Part shown: piece by piece, positions 26,954 through 34,650 of the stretch | Position numbering within the stretch: position 1 is the stretch's first letter | Layout of the letters: each line of letters opens with the position of its first letter | Source: Hyphomicrobiales bacterium | Lineage (GTDB): Bacteria; Pseudomonadota; Alphaproteobacteria; Rhizobiales; Rhizobiaceae | Reading direction: 5' to 3' | NCBI GenBank assembly: GCA_900467745.1 | Contig: UBQW01000025.1 | Coordinates: 171,530 to 235,529, forward strand | DNA: 64,000 nt | The notes under the pieces: generated by a model | Database searches by the model: none | The model's input: only the letters and a program-made list of their open reading frames with translations | Told to the model about the DNA's origin: nothing | Translations under genes and position numbers: made by a program

Positions 26954-28185
26954 CACAGCAACGACAATTGTTCCGGCTTCGGCTCGAACATCGCCCTCAG
27001 ATCCGGTCGGTCGATCAGCCGGCGCGGCGACCAGCCTTCGGCCGAGATGAACGCCTGCACCTTCTTGATCGACACGCCGAGCCGCGTCAGGTCCTCGATC
27101 CGCAGCTTTCTGAAACGACGCGCAGAGAGGATGGATTTCACCGTCTTCGTCCCAAGCCCCGGCACGCGGAGCAAGGTCTCGCGCGGCGCCCTATTGATAT
27201 CGACAGGGAAGTCGTTGCGGTTGCCGAGCGCCCAGGCAAGCTTCGGGTCGAGATTGAGGTCGAGCATGCCGCCCTCCTGCGAGGACGTGATCTCGTCGAT
27301 GCCGAAGCCATAGAAGCGATAGAGCCAATCCGCCTGGTAGAGCCGGTGCTCGCGCATCAAGGGCGGCTTGATCAGCGGCAGGTTCTTCGAGGAATCGGGA
27401 ATGGGGCTGAAGGCCGAGTAATAGACGCGCCGCAGCCCGTAGCTTCCGTAAAGCTGCGCGCTGGTGCCGAGAATGGTGGCGTCATTGGCTCCATCGGCGC
27501 CGACGATCATCTGCGTACTCTGCCCGCCCGGCACGAAACGCTTGCGCCGCTTGCTCTGCAGCGTCGGCTCGGACGCCGCCTCGATCTTCAGTCTCAGATC
27601 GCCCATCGATCGGCGGATGCTGGCGGGCTTCTTCTCCGGCGCCAGCTGCGCGATGCCGCGATCGGTCGGCAGCTCGATGTTGAGCGACAGACGATCGGCA
27701 TAAAGCCCCGCCTCCTCGATCAGATGCGGCGAGGCCTCGGGAATGGATTTGAGATGAATGTAGCCCCGGAAGTTATGCGTGGTGCGAAGCTCGCGCACGA
27801 TCCGCACCATCTCCTCCATCGTGTGGTCGGAGGAGCGGATGATCCCTGAGGACAGGAACAGCCCCTCGATATAATTGCGCCGATAAAACTCCAGCGTCAG
27901 CCAGACAACCTCCTCCGGCGTGAACCGCGCCCGCTCCACATTGCTGGACGAGCGGTTGATGCAATAGGCGCAGTCGTAGATGCAGAAATTGGTGAGCAGG
28001 ATCTTCAGCAGCGAAATGCATCGCCCATCCGGCGCATAGGCGTGGCAGATGCCGGCGCCCTCAGTCGAACCAAGCCCGCCCGATTTGGACGAGTCGCGTT
28101 TGGTGGTTCCGCTGGAGGCGCAGGAGGCGTCATATTTGGCCGCGTCCGAGAGGATGGCCAACCGCTCTTCGAGTGACTTCTTCAT
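26953..28185 (-). CDS. Putative DNA modification/repair radical SAM protein with helix-hairpin-helix
   Basis: A 410-residue radical SAM enzyme (the family co-occurring with DUF4130 proteins, TIGR03916 by my recollection). The Fe-S cluster cysteines are C68, C72 and C75 (CIYDCAYC), with extra conserved cysteines C22, C47 and C56 before them. The C-terminus carries a helix-hairpin-helix DNA-binding motif (LLRVPGLGTKTVKSILSAR, residues about 340-360). It is the first gene of a two-gene operon with the DUF4130-UdgX fusion. I chose ATG 28185; a GTG four codons upstream lies inside the LexA operator. The reaction is not known. Confidence 0.92.
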   Translation of the reverse strand: MKKSLEERLAILSDAAKYDASCASSGTTKRDSSKSGGLGSTEGAGICHAYAPDGRCISLLKILLTNFCIYDCAYCINRSSSNVERARFTPEEVVWLTLEFYRRNYIEGLFLSSGIIRSSDHTMEEMVRIVRELRTTHNFRGYIHLKSIPEASPHLIEEAGLYADRLSLNIELPTDRGIAQLAPEKKPASIRRSMGDLRLKIEAASEPTLQSKRRKRFVPGGQSTQMIVGADGANDATILGTSAQLYGSYGLRRVYYSAFSPIPDSSKNLPLIKPPLMREHRLYQADWLYRFYGFGIDEITSSQEGGMLDLNLDPKLAWALGNRNDFPVDINRAPRETLLRVPGLGTKTVKSILSARRFRKLRIEDLTRLGVSIKKVQAFISAEGWSPRRLIDRPDLRAMFEPKPEQLSLL

Positions 28186-28191
28186 GCATAT

Positions 28192-28206
28192 GTTCACTAT
28201 ATGTTC
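28192..28206 (-). promoter_or_regulatory. LexA operator (SOS box) of the radical SAM-UdgX operon
   Basis: GTTC-ACTATAT-GTTC is an exact match to the alphaproteobacterial SOS box GTTC-N7-GTTC. It ends seven bases upstream of the chosen ATG, a position where LexA would block initiation. DNA-repair content of the operon fits SOS control. Confidence 0.85.
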
Positions 28207-28325
28207 TATCGCTAACAGTCAAGAAAAGCCGCTTCCGATTGATGTTTTTCAAGTTTGACGCGAAAAGCCATAAGGGGTTGCAAGTCGCTTCATCGAATTC
28301 TCTGGAAATCGACGGAGGCAATCTG

Positions 28326-28400
28326 CTATAAACGAAGCAGATAGAGTTTTTGCATGGTTCCGAAGTTCCCCTTCGGGACCTGTTTTCTTTTGTGTCTCTG
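28326..28400 (+). promoter_or_regulatory. greA leader with a terminator-like attenuator hairpin
   Basis: A possible -10 element CTATAA is at 28326. Downstream, GGTTCCGAAG (28356-28365) pairs with CTTCGGGACC (28371-28380) in a 10-base-pair stem including one G-U pair, loop TTCCC, followed by TGTTTTCTTTTGT. This is a good intrinsic terminator placed about 40-80 bases before the greA start, inside its likely leader. Confidence 0.55.
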
Positions 28401-28432
28401 CCTAGCCGACACAAAGACTGAAGGACAAGAAA

Positions 28433-28909
28433 ATGGTTGATAAGGTACCGATGACGCAGGGTGGTTTCGTCAAGCTGCAGGAAGAGCTGCGCTGGCGTCA
28501 GCAGGAAGAACGCCCGCGAATCATCGAGGCGATTGCCGAGGCTCGCGCACACGGCGACCTCTCGGAAAACGCCGAGTACCATGCCGCCAAGGAAGCGCAG
28601 AGCCACAACGAAGGCCGCATCGGCGAGCTCGAAGATCTGACGGCGCGCGCCGAGGTTATCGACCTCTCCAAGATGTCCGGCAGCACGATCAAGTTCGGCG
28701 CCAAGGTGAAGCTCGTCGATGAGGACACCGAGGAAGAAAAAACCTACCAGATCGTCGGCGACCAGGAGGCCGACGTGAAGGCCGGCCGCATCTCCATCTC
28801 CTCCCCGATCGCCCGCGCGCTGATCGGCAAGGAAGTCGGCGATTCCATCGAAGTCAACGCGCCCGGCGGCTCCAAGGCTTACGAAGTTCTGGCCATCACC
28901 TGGGGCTGA
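28433..28909 (+). CDS. greA: Transcription elongation factor GreA
   Basis: Rescues backtracked RNA polymerase by stimulating transcript cleavage through its secondary channel. The 158-residue protein has the N-terminal coiled-coil hairpin (MTQGGFVKLQEELRW...) with the tip acidic residues in ARAHGDLSENAEYHAAKE, and the C-terminal FKBP-like domain (TIKFGAKVKLVDED; ISISSPIARALIGKEVGD). The length is standard. The next gene, lpcC, starts within 6-9 bases and is probably co-transcribed. Confidence 0.97.
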   Translation: MVDKVPMTQGGFVKLQEELRWRQQEERPRIIEAIAEARAHGDLSENAEYHAAKEAQSHNEGRIGELEDLTARAEVIDLSKMSGSTIKFGAKVKLVDEDTEEEKTYQIVGDQEADVKAGRISISSPIARALIGKEVGDSIEVNAPGGSKAYEVLAITWG

Positions 28910-28917
28910 GGACCTTG

Positions 28918-29991
28918 GTGGATCGCGGCCGATCGCACATCGTCGATATCGCTGACGTCGAAATCATAGCGCCGAACTTCAAGAAGCGTCTGTCAGGCGT
29001 CACCTCGACGATCATCCAGCTTATCCCGGTCCAGCGGGCGCTCGGTCAGAAGATCGCAGCGCTCGGGCCGGGCCTGCCGGCATCGATCCCGCATATCCGC
29101 TTTCGCGATCTCTCAAAACTGTGGCGCGCCCCCTCGACCCGGCCCTTCCGCGTCTGGCACGCCCGCCGCAACATCGAGATGCTCCCTGCCCTCATCATGC
29201 GCGACCTCCTGCGCATGAAGCTGAAGATCGTCTTCACCTCCGCCTCGCAGCGCAAGCACAGCGGCTGGACGAAGTTTCTCGTCTCGAAGATGGACGCGGT
29301 GATCGCGACCTCGGGCAAGACGGCGAACTATCTCGAAGTCCCAAGCACCGTCATCCTGCACGGCATCGACACCGCCCGCTTCTCGCCGCCATCCGATAGG
29401 GCGCAGGCCAAGCGCGAATGCGGCCTCGATCCGGACAAGAAGATCGCCGGCTGCTTCGGCCGCGTCCGCCACCAGAAGGGCACCGATCTCTTCGTCGATA
29501 CGATGCTGAGGCTGCTTCCCGATTATCCTCAGTGGAGCGCCATCATCGCCGGCCGCGCCACGGCCCAGCATGTCGAGTTCGAAAACGGCCTGAAGGCCAA
29601 GGTCGCCGCCGCCGGCCTCTCCGACCGCATCCTCTTCGTCGGCGAGCATACGAACATCAACGACTGGTACCGCGCGCTCGATCTGTTCGTCGCGCCGCAG
29701 CGCTGGGAAGGTTTTGGCCTGACACCGCTCGAAGCCATGGCCTCCGGCGTGCCTGTGGTGGCAACCGATGTCGGCGCTTTCCCCGAGATCGTCACGACCG
29801 GCGCCCAAGGCGCGGGCCTGCTGATTGCCCGCGACGATCTCGATGCGATGGCAAAGGCCGTTTCAGACCTCATGGATGATGAAAGCCGCCTGGCACGGCT
29901 CGCCGCCAATGCCCAGACGCATGTCATGGAAAACTTCCGGATCGAAGGCGAAGCCACGAAGCTGAAGGCCGTCTACGACAGCCTCGACTGA
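28918..29991 (+). CDS. lpcC: LPS core mannosyltransferase (LpcC/LpsB family)
   Basis: A 357-residue GT4 glycosyltransferase that adds mannose to the inner LPS core from GDP-mannose, in the cytoplasm. The stretch EIIAPNFKKRLSGVTSTIIQL near the N-terminus is highly characteristic of rhizobial LpcC/LpsB, followed by VWHARRNIEML, the GT-B hinge CFGRVRHQKGTDLF, and the nucleotide-sugar motif EGFGLTPLEAMASG. There is no ATG at the start: GTG 28918 with GAGG a few bases upstream, or TTG 28915, must be used. In S. meliloti this gene (lpsB) is needed for full symbiosis. Confidence 0.9.
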   Translation: MDRGRSHIVDIADVEIIAPNFKKRLSGVTSTIIQLIPVQRALGQKIAALGPGLPASIPHIRFRDLSKLWRAPSTRPFRVWHARRNIEMLPALIMRDLLRMKLKIVFTSASQRKHSGWTKFLVSKMDAVIATSGKTANYLEVPSTVILHGIDTARFSPPSDRAQAKRECGLDPDKKIAGCFGRVRHQKGTDLFVDTMLRLLPDYPQWSAIIAGRATAQHVEFENGLKAKVAAAGLSDRILFVGEHTNINDWYRALDLFVAPQRWEGFGLTPLEAMASGVPVVATDVGAFPEIVTTGAQGAGLLIARDDLDAMAKAVSDLMDDESRLARLAANAQTHVMENFRIEGEATKLKAVYDSLD

Positions 29992-29997
29992 GACAAC

Positions 29998-30465
29998 TCA
30001 GACTTCCGTCAATCCGAGCTTCTTGATCTGGCGGATCGTCAGCATGGTGCGCACGGTGTCGACATGCTCGTTGGCGGTCAGCACCTCGATGACGAAGTCC
30101 TGGAACCGCGTCAGGTTTTCGGCCACGCAATGCAGCAGGAAGTCGCTATCGCCCGAAACCATCCAGGCTTGGCGCACCAGCGGCCACTGCGTCGTCGCAG
30201 CCGCAAACGCCTTGAGATTGGCTTCCGACTGATGCTTGAGACCGACCATGCAGAAGGCGACGAGATCGAAGCCCAGCTTCGGGCTGTTCAGCATCGCGTG
30301 ATAGCCTTCGATAACGCCGGACTCTTCCAGCTTGCGCACACGCCGAAGGCAGGGCGGCGCCGAGATGCCGACCCGGTCGGCGAGCTCGACGTTGGTCATG
30401 CGTCCATCCGCCTGCAGCTCACGCAAGATCTTGATATCGATGGCGTCCAGTTCAGCGCGAACCAA
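29998..30465 (-). CDS. lrp: Lrp/AsnC family transcriptional regulator
   Basis: A 155-residue leucine-responsive-type regulator. Residues about 5-60 form the DNA-binding winged helix (IDIKILRELQADGRMTNVELADRVGISAPPCLRRVRKLEE) and the rest is the RAM ligand-binding domain ending in TMLTIRQIKKLGL. The conserved N-terminus (VRAELDAIDIK) has no ATG; TTG at 30465, preceded by AAAGG, is the only sensible start, although the frame itself remains open 87 codons upstream. Divergent from trxB, 229 bases apart, and convergent with lpcC: the stops of the two lie inside the short palindrome CTGAGACAACTCAG. Confidence 0.92.
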   Translation of the reverse strand: MVRAELDAIDIKILRELQADGRMTNVELADRVGISAPPCLRRVRKLEESGVIEGYHAMLNSPKLGFDLVAFCMVGLKHQSEANLKAFAAATTQWPLVRQAWMVSGDSDFLLHCVAENLTRFQDFVIEVLTANEHVDTVRTMLTIRQIKKLGLTEV

Positions 30466-30694
30466 GCGAGTGCCTTTCTTTAAAATCGTGAATCCAGCTT
30501 CTATATAAAGCGGCACAATACGCAAGAATCTTTCCCTGAGATGACGGAATCTTGCACATCCACACCGAATGCCTTGTTGGTAACGCAAGGCTGCCCTTGA
30601 ATAAAAGCATTGGTCGTTCATAAATAACGCATGGACGCGTGATGGCCGCATTCGCCTTATATCCAGCGCGTCCAGCCAGTTGAAAGGAAGTCTC

Positions 30695-31669
30695 ATGTCC
30701 GCCCGCCACACCAAGGTGCTCATCATCGGTTCCGGCCCCGCCGGCTACACCGCTGCCGTCTATGCGGCGCGCGCGATGCTGAAGCCGGTCCTGATTGCAG
30801 GGATGGAGCAAGGCGGACAGCTGATGATCACCACCGACGTCGAGAACTATCCGGGCTTCGCCGATCCGATCCAGGGTCCGTGGCTGATGGACCAGATGCT
30901 GCAGCAGGCCAAGCACGTGGGCGCCGAGATCGTCAACGACATCGTCACCGAAGTCGAGATGAACCAGCGCCCCTTCGTCGCCCGCACCGATAGTGGCCAG
31001 GTCTGGACCGCCGACACGCTGATCATCGCCACCGGCGCCAAGGCCAAGTGGCTCGGCATCGAGAGCGAGCAGACCTTCCAGGGCTTCGGCGTTTCCGCCT
31101 GCGCCACCTGCGACGGCTTCTTCTATCGCAACAAGGACGTGATCGTGGTCGGCGGCGGCAACTCTGCCGTCGAGGAAGCGCTGTATCTCTCGAACATCGC
31201 CAAGACCGTGACGGTCGTTCACCGCCGCGACAGTTTCCGCTCGGAAAAGATCCTGCAGGAACGCATCTTCGCCAAAGAAAACGTCAAGATCCTCTGGAAC
31301 ACCGAGATCGCCGAGATCACCGGCGCGCCGGCCAAGCCGCCGATGCCGCCGTCCGTGTCAGGCGTTCGCCTGCGCGACACGCGCACCGGCACTGTTGCCG
31401 ACCACACGATCGACGGCGTCTTCGTTGCCATCGGCCATGCGCCGGCGACCGAGCTCTTCAAGGGCAAGCTGAAGCTGAAGGACAACGGCTACCTCTGGAC
31501 CGCGCCGGATTCGACCGCGACCTCGGTCGAGGGCGTTTACGCGGCCGGCGACGTCACAGACGACACCTTCCGCCAGGCGATCACCGCCGCCGGCATGGGC
31601 TGCATGGCAGCGCTCGAGGCCGAACGTTATCTCACGGGCCAGCTGCCCGTCGCCGTAGCTGCGGAGTAA
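30695..31669 (+). CDS. trxB: Thioredoxin reductase
   Basis: NADPH-dependent flavoenzyme that reduces thioredoxin in the cytoplasm. The 324-residue product has the FAD loop IIGSGPAGYTAAVYAARA, the redox-active pair C136-A-T-C139, the NADPH loop VVGGGNSAVEEAL with the HRRDSFR phosphate-binding stretch, and the C-terminal FAD motif VYAAGDVTD. GAAAGGAAG precedes the ATG. Immediately followed by lsrB (gap 7 bases), probably one transcript, which ties thiol redox control to this regulator. Confidence 0.97.
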   Translation: MSARHTKVLIIGSGPAGYTAAVYAARAMLKPVLIAGMEQGGQLMITTDVENYPGFADPIQGPWLMDQMLQQAKHVGAEIVNDIVTEVEMNQRPFVARTDSGQVWTADTLIIATGAKAKWLGIESEQTFQGFGVSACATCDGFFYRNKDVIVVGGGNSAVEEALYLSNIAKTVTVVHRRDSFRSEKILQERIFAKENVKILWNTEIAEITGAPAKPPMPPSVSGVRLRDTRTGTVADHTIDGVFVAIGHAPATELFKGKLKLKDNGYLWTAPDSTATSVEGVYAAGDVTDDTFRQAITAAGMGCMAALEAERYLTGQLPVAVAAE

Positions 31670-31676
31670 TATCGGC

Positions 31677-32588
31677 ATGAGGGGTGGTGGAATGCCGTTG
31701 GACTGGGACAAGCTGCGTATTTTCCACGCAGCTGCCGAAGCCGGTTCGTTCACGCACGCGGCCGACAAGCTGCATTTGTCCCAATCCGCGATCAGCCGTC
31801 AGGTGAGCGCGCTGGAGCAGGACGTCGGCACCAAGCTGTTCCACCGCCACGCCCGCGGCCTCATCCTCACCGAACAGGGCGAGCTGCTCTACCGCACCGC
31901 CCATGACGTGCTCTTGAAGCTCGAAACCGTGAAGATGCAGCTGACCGAGACGACGGAAACGCCGTCGGGCAAGCTGCGCGTAACCACGACGGTCGGCCTC
32001 GGCCAGGGCTGGCTCACGGACAAGATCCAGGAGTTCATGCAGCTCTATCCGGATGTCCAGATCCAGCTCATCCTCGACAACGAGGAAGTGGATGTGAACA
32101 TGCGCTACGCCGACTGCGCGATCCGCCTGCGCCAGCCGCAGCAATCCGATCTCATCCAGCGCAAGCTGTTCACCGTGCACATGCACGTCTATGCGGCCCC
32201 CTCCTATATCAACCGATATGGCGAGCCGCAGGCGGTCGAGGATCTCGACAACCATCGAATCATCACCTTCGGTGAACCGGCGCCGAACTATCTGCTCGAC
32301 GTGAACTGGCTCGAAATCGCCGGCCGCTCGTCAGACAACAAGCGTATTCCGCACCTGCAGATCAACAGCCAGACCTCGATCAAGCGCGCCTGCCTGCTCG
32401 GCATGGGCGTCGCCTGCCTGCCCGATTACATCGTCGGCCGCGACCCGGGCCTGATTCAGCTGCCGATCAACGCCGATGTGCCGTCTTTCGACACCTATTT
32501 CTGCTATCCCGACGAAATGAAGAACGCCGCCAAGCTCAAGGCCTTCCGCGACTTCATCGTCAGCAAGGCTAGAAACTGGAGCTTCTAA
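31677..32588 (+). CDS. lsrB: LysR-type regulator LsrB/VtlR
   Basis: A 303-residue LTTR with the winged helix LDWDKLRIFHAAAEAGSFTHAADKLHLSQSAISRQVSALEQ. It closely matches S. meliloti LsrB, known to control LPS, oxidative stress and nodulation, and its orthologue VtlR of Agrobacterium and Brucella. Counting from MRGGGMPLDW, cysteines lie at 147, 239, 247 and 276; the 92- and 37-residue spacings equal those of the redox-sensing C146, C238 and C275 I recall for S. meliloti LsrB. A Cys near residue 5 is absent. It follows trxB and precedes two AbcR genes, a known arrangement; VtlR activates abcR in relatives. Confidence 0.92.
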   Translation: MRGGGMPLDWDKLRIFHAAAEAGSFTHAADKLHLSQSAISRQVSALEQDVGTKLFHRHARGLILTEQGELLYRTAHDVLLKLETVKMQLTETTETPSGKLRVTTTVGLGQGWLTDKIQEFMQLYPDVQIQLILDNEEVDVNMRYADCAIRLRQPQQSDLIQRKLFTVHMHVYAAPSYINRYGEPQAVEDLDNHRIITFGEPAPNYLLDVNWLEIAGRSSDNKRIPHLQINSQTSIKRACLLGMGVACLPDYIVGRDPGLIQLPINADVPSFDTYFCYPDEMKNAAKLKAFRDFIVSKARNWSF

Positions 32589-32685
32589 CTGATTTTACGG
32601 CGAAATTGGCAGCCGTGCAGAGCGCGCATGCCTGACATGCACAAAAATTGGTTGCCGGCTGCACATTAAAACACCATATCAACCT

Positions 32686-32802
32686 CAGCTGATGCACACG
32701 GTGGCTTTTCCTCCCAGTTCCACCGCATTAGCTGTTCCCCTCTGGAGGTTTAGACCTTCATACCTATAAAGGGCCCCGAGCTTTCGGTGGCCCTCTTTTT
32801 TT
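32686..32802 (+). ncRNA. abcR1: AbcR small regulatory RNA, first copy (alpha-r15 family)
   Basis: A roughly 117-nt Hfq-dependent RNA that represses ABC-transporter mRNAs. The conserved core GCATTAGCTGTTCCCCTC and TGGAGGTT, the unpaired CTCCCAG region and the terminator GGGCCCCGAGCTTTCGGTGG with CCC and a seven-T run (to 32802) identify it, together with its position after lsrB. A -10-like CATATC (32675-32680) with TTGCCG (32653-32658) places the start near 32686. I cannot tell which copy corresponds to AbcR1 or AbcR2 of S. meliloti; the numbering is by order. Confidence 0.88.
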
Positions 32803-32910
32803 GCCTTGATTTGCCCTAATTTTCCGCATCGCAGCAAAAAATGCTGCATTGCATAGCAGGCATGCGCAAACGGGCATTGAAATCTGCCCGCCAAAGCATC
32901 ATATCGCACT

Positions 32911-33026
32911 CAGTTGATGCACATGGCGGTTCTCTCCCAGTGCCGCTGCATTAGCTGTTCCCCTCTGGAGGTTGAATAACCTTCACACCTTAAAGGGCCC
33001 CGTTCATTCGGTGGCCCTCTTTTTTT
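32911..33026 (+). ncRNA. abcR2: AbcR small regulatory RNA, second copy (alpha-r15 family)
   Basis: A second copy about 225 bases downstream, sharing the 5' box CAGTTGATGCACATGGCGG, the CTCCCAG loop, the GCATTAGCTGTTCCCCTC core and a GGGCCCCG...GGTGGCCC terminator ending in seven T (33020-33026). Its own promoter is likely: TTGAAA (about 32876-32881) and CATATC (32900-32905). Between the two copies the arms and loops diverge, so the targets may differ. Confidence 0.88.
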
Positions 33027-33138
33027 GCTTAAAATTTAACCACGGAAAAATCGCACACGCCGTTCGCGCATGTCTTGAACATCGAAAATCGTCGATCCAT
33101 ATATCGGTCAGAAACGATTTATGGTTCGGCAAACGACG

Positions 33139-33432
33139 ATGGACAACGACGAAATCCTGAAAGCGATATCCCATCCCAAGCGGATGGAGATTCTAAACTG
33201 GCTGAAGAATCCCGAAGAGCATTTCTCTTCGCAGGAGCACCCGCTCGAGATGGGTGTCTGCGCCAGCCAGTTCGAACGCTGTGGTCTCTCCCAATCGACC
33301 GTCTCCGCTCACCTGGGCACGCTCAGCCGCGCCAATCTCGTGACCACGCGCCGCGTCGGTCAGTGGATTTTCTACAAGCGCAACGAAGAAACCATCGCTG
33401 CCTTCCTCAAGCAACTGGCACAGGATCTCTAA
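33139..33432 (+). CDS. ArsR family transcriptional regulator
   Basis: A 97-residue winged-helix repressor (MDNDEILKAISHPKRMEILNWL; helix-turn-helix in GLSQSTVSAHLGTLSRANLV; wing VTTRRVGQWIFYKRN). The classical ArsR metal motif CVCDL is absent. Two cysteines, C41 and C48, sit just before the recognition helix (GVCASQFERCGLSQ) and might sense thiol-reactive compounds; that is inference. It begins an operon with the MFS and Old Yellow Enzyme genes and follows the AbcR pair. A start six codons upstream is possible. Confidence 0.9.
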   Translation: MDNDEILKAISHPKRMEILNWLKNPEEHFSSQEHPLEMGVCASQFERCGLSQSTVSAHLGTLSRANLVTTRRVGQWIFYKRNEETIAAFLKQLAQDL

Positions 33433-33434
33433 AC

Positions 33435-34604
33435 ATGCCCCTCGCCCTCCTCGTCCTGGCGCTCAGCGCTTTTGCGATCGGCACCACCGAATTCGTCATC
33501 ATGGGCCTGCTGCCCGAAGTCGCCACCGACCTTGCGGTGACGATCCCGCAGGCCGGCTGGCTCGTCACCGGTTATGCACTCGCGGTCGCCGTCGGCGCCC
33601 CTGTCATGGCGGTCTCAACCGCGCACCTGAAACGCCGCACGGCGCTGATCGCGCTCATGGCCTTCTTCATCGCCGGCAATCTGCTCTGCGCGCTGGCGCC
33701 GAGCTACTGGGTGCTGATGATCGCCCGCGTCGTTACCGCGCTCTGCCATGGCGCCTTCTTCGGCATCGGCTCCGTTGTCGCCGCCAGCCTTGTGGCGCCG
33801 GATCGCCGCGCCCGCGCCGTAGCGCTGATGTTTACCGGCCTGACGCTTGCCAACGTGCTCGGCGTGCCGCTCGGCACCGCCATCGGCCAGGCATTCGGCT
33901 GGCGCTCGACCTTCGCGGTCGTCACCGTACTTGGCGTCATCACCATCGCCGGCCTGATCGCCGTCCTCCCCAAGGACAAGCAGGAGGAACAAGGCAACAT
34001 CTTCCGCGAGATCGCCGCCCTGAAGAACGGCCACCTCTGGCTGGCGCTGTCGACCACCGTCTTCTTCGCCGCCTCGATGTTCGCGCTCTTCACCTACATC
34101 GCGCCGCTGCTGCGTGATGTCACCGGCCTGTCGCCGCAAGGCGTCACCTGGACGCTGTTCTTGATCGGCCTCGGCCTCACCGTCGGCAACCTGCTCGGCG
34201 GCAAGCTGGCCGACTGGAAGCTTGGGCCGACGCTTGCCGGCGTCTTCGCGATGATCGCCGTGACCTCGGTCGCCTTCGGCTTCACCAGCCCCTATTTCAT
34301 CGCCGCCGAAATCACCCTCTTTGTCTGGGCCGTCGCGACCTTCGCCGCCGTTCCCGCCCTGCAGGTCGGCGTCGTGCACTTCGGCAAAGATGCGCCCAAT
34401 CTGGTCTCGACGATCAATATCGGCGCCTTCAACACCGGCAACGCGCTCGGCGCCTGGGCTGGCGGCATGGCCATCGAGCTTGGCTTCGACATGACCCGCG
34501 TGCCGCTGGTCGCCGCCTTCATGGCCTTGATCGGCCTCGTCGTCACGGCACTTACTTATCTCTCCGCCAAGGGCAAGGCAGCCATGCCTGCCCCGGCCGA
34601 ATGA
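33435..34604 (+). CDS. MFS transporter (AraJ/YdhP-like, DHA1 family)
   Basis: A 389-residue twelve-segment inner-membrane exporter. MPLALLVLALSAFAIGTTEFVIMGLLPEVA is the typical start of the AraJ/YdhP/chloramphenicol-exporter branch (ATDLAVTIPQAGWLVTGYALAVAVGAPVMA follows). The ATG at 33435 lies 2 bases after the ArsR stop, so translation is probably coupled. The open frame extends 120 codons upstream through the ArsR gene in another phase, which is not coding. Likely exports a toxic small molecule together with the next gene's chemistry. Confidence 0.92.
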   Translation: MPLALLVLALSAFAIGTTEFVIMGLLPEVATDLAVTIPQAGWLVTGYALAVAVGAPVMAVSTAHLKRRTALIALMAFFIAGNLLCALAPSYWVLMIARVVTALCHGAFFGIGSVVAASLVAPDRRARAVALMFTGLTLANVLGVPLGTAIGQAFGWRSTFAVVTVLGVITIAGLIAVLPKDKQEEQGNIFREIAALKNGHLWLALSTTVFFAASMFALFTYIAPLLRDVTGLSPQGVTWTLFLIGLGLTVGNLLGGKLADWKLGPTLAGVFAMIAVTSVAFGFTSPYFIAAEITLFVWAVATFAAVPALQVGVVHFGKDAPNLVSTINIGAFNTGNALGAWAGGMAIELGFDMTRVPLVAAFMALIGLVVTALTYLSAKGKAAMPAPAE

Positions 34605-34650
34605 TCCTTCCAACGCCCCCAAACCATTAGCACCACCGAAAGGACTTCCC

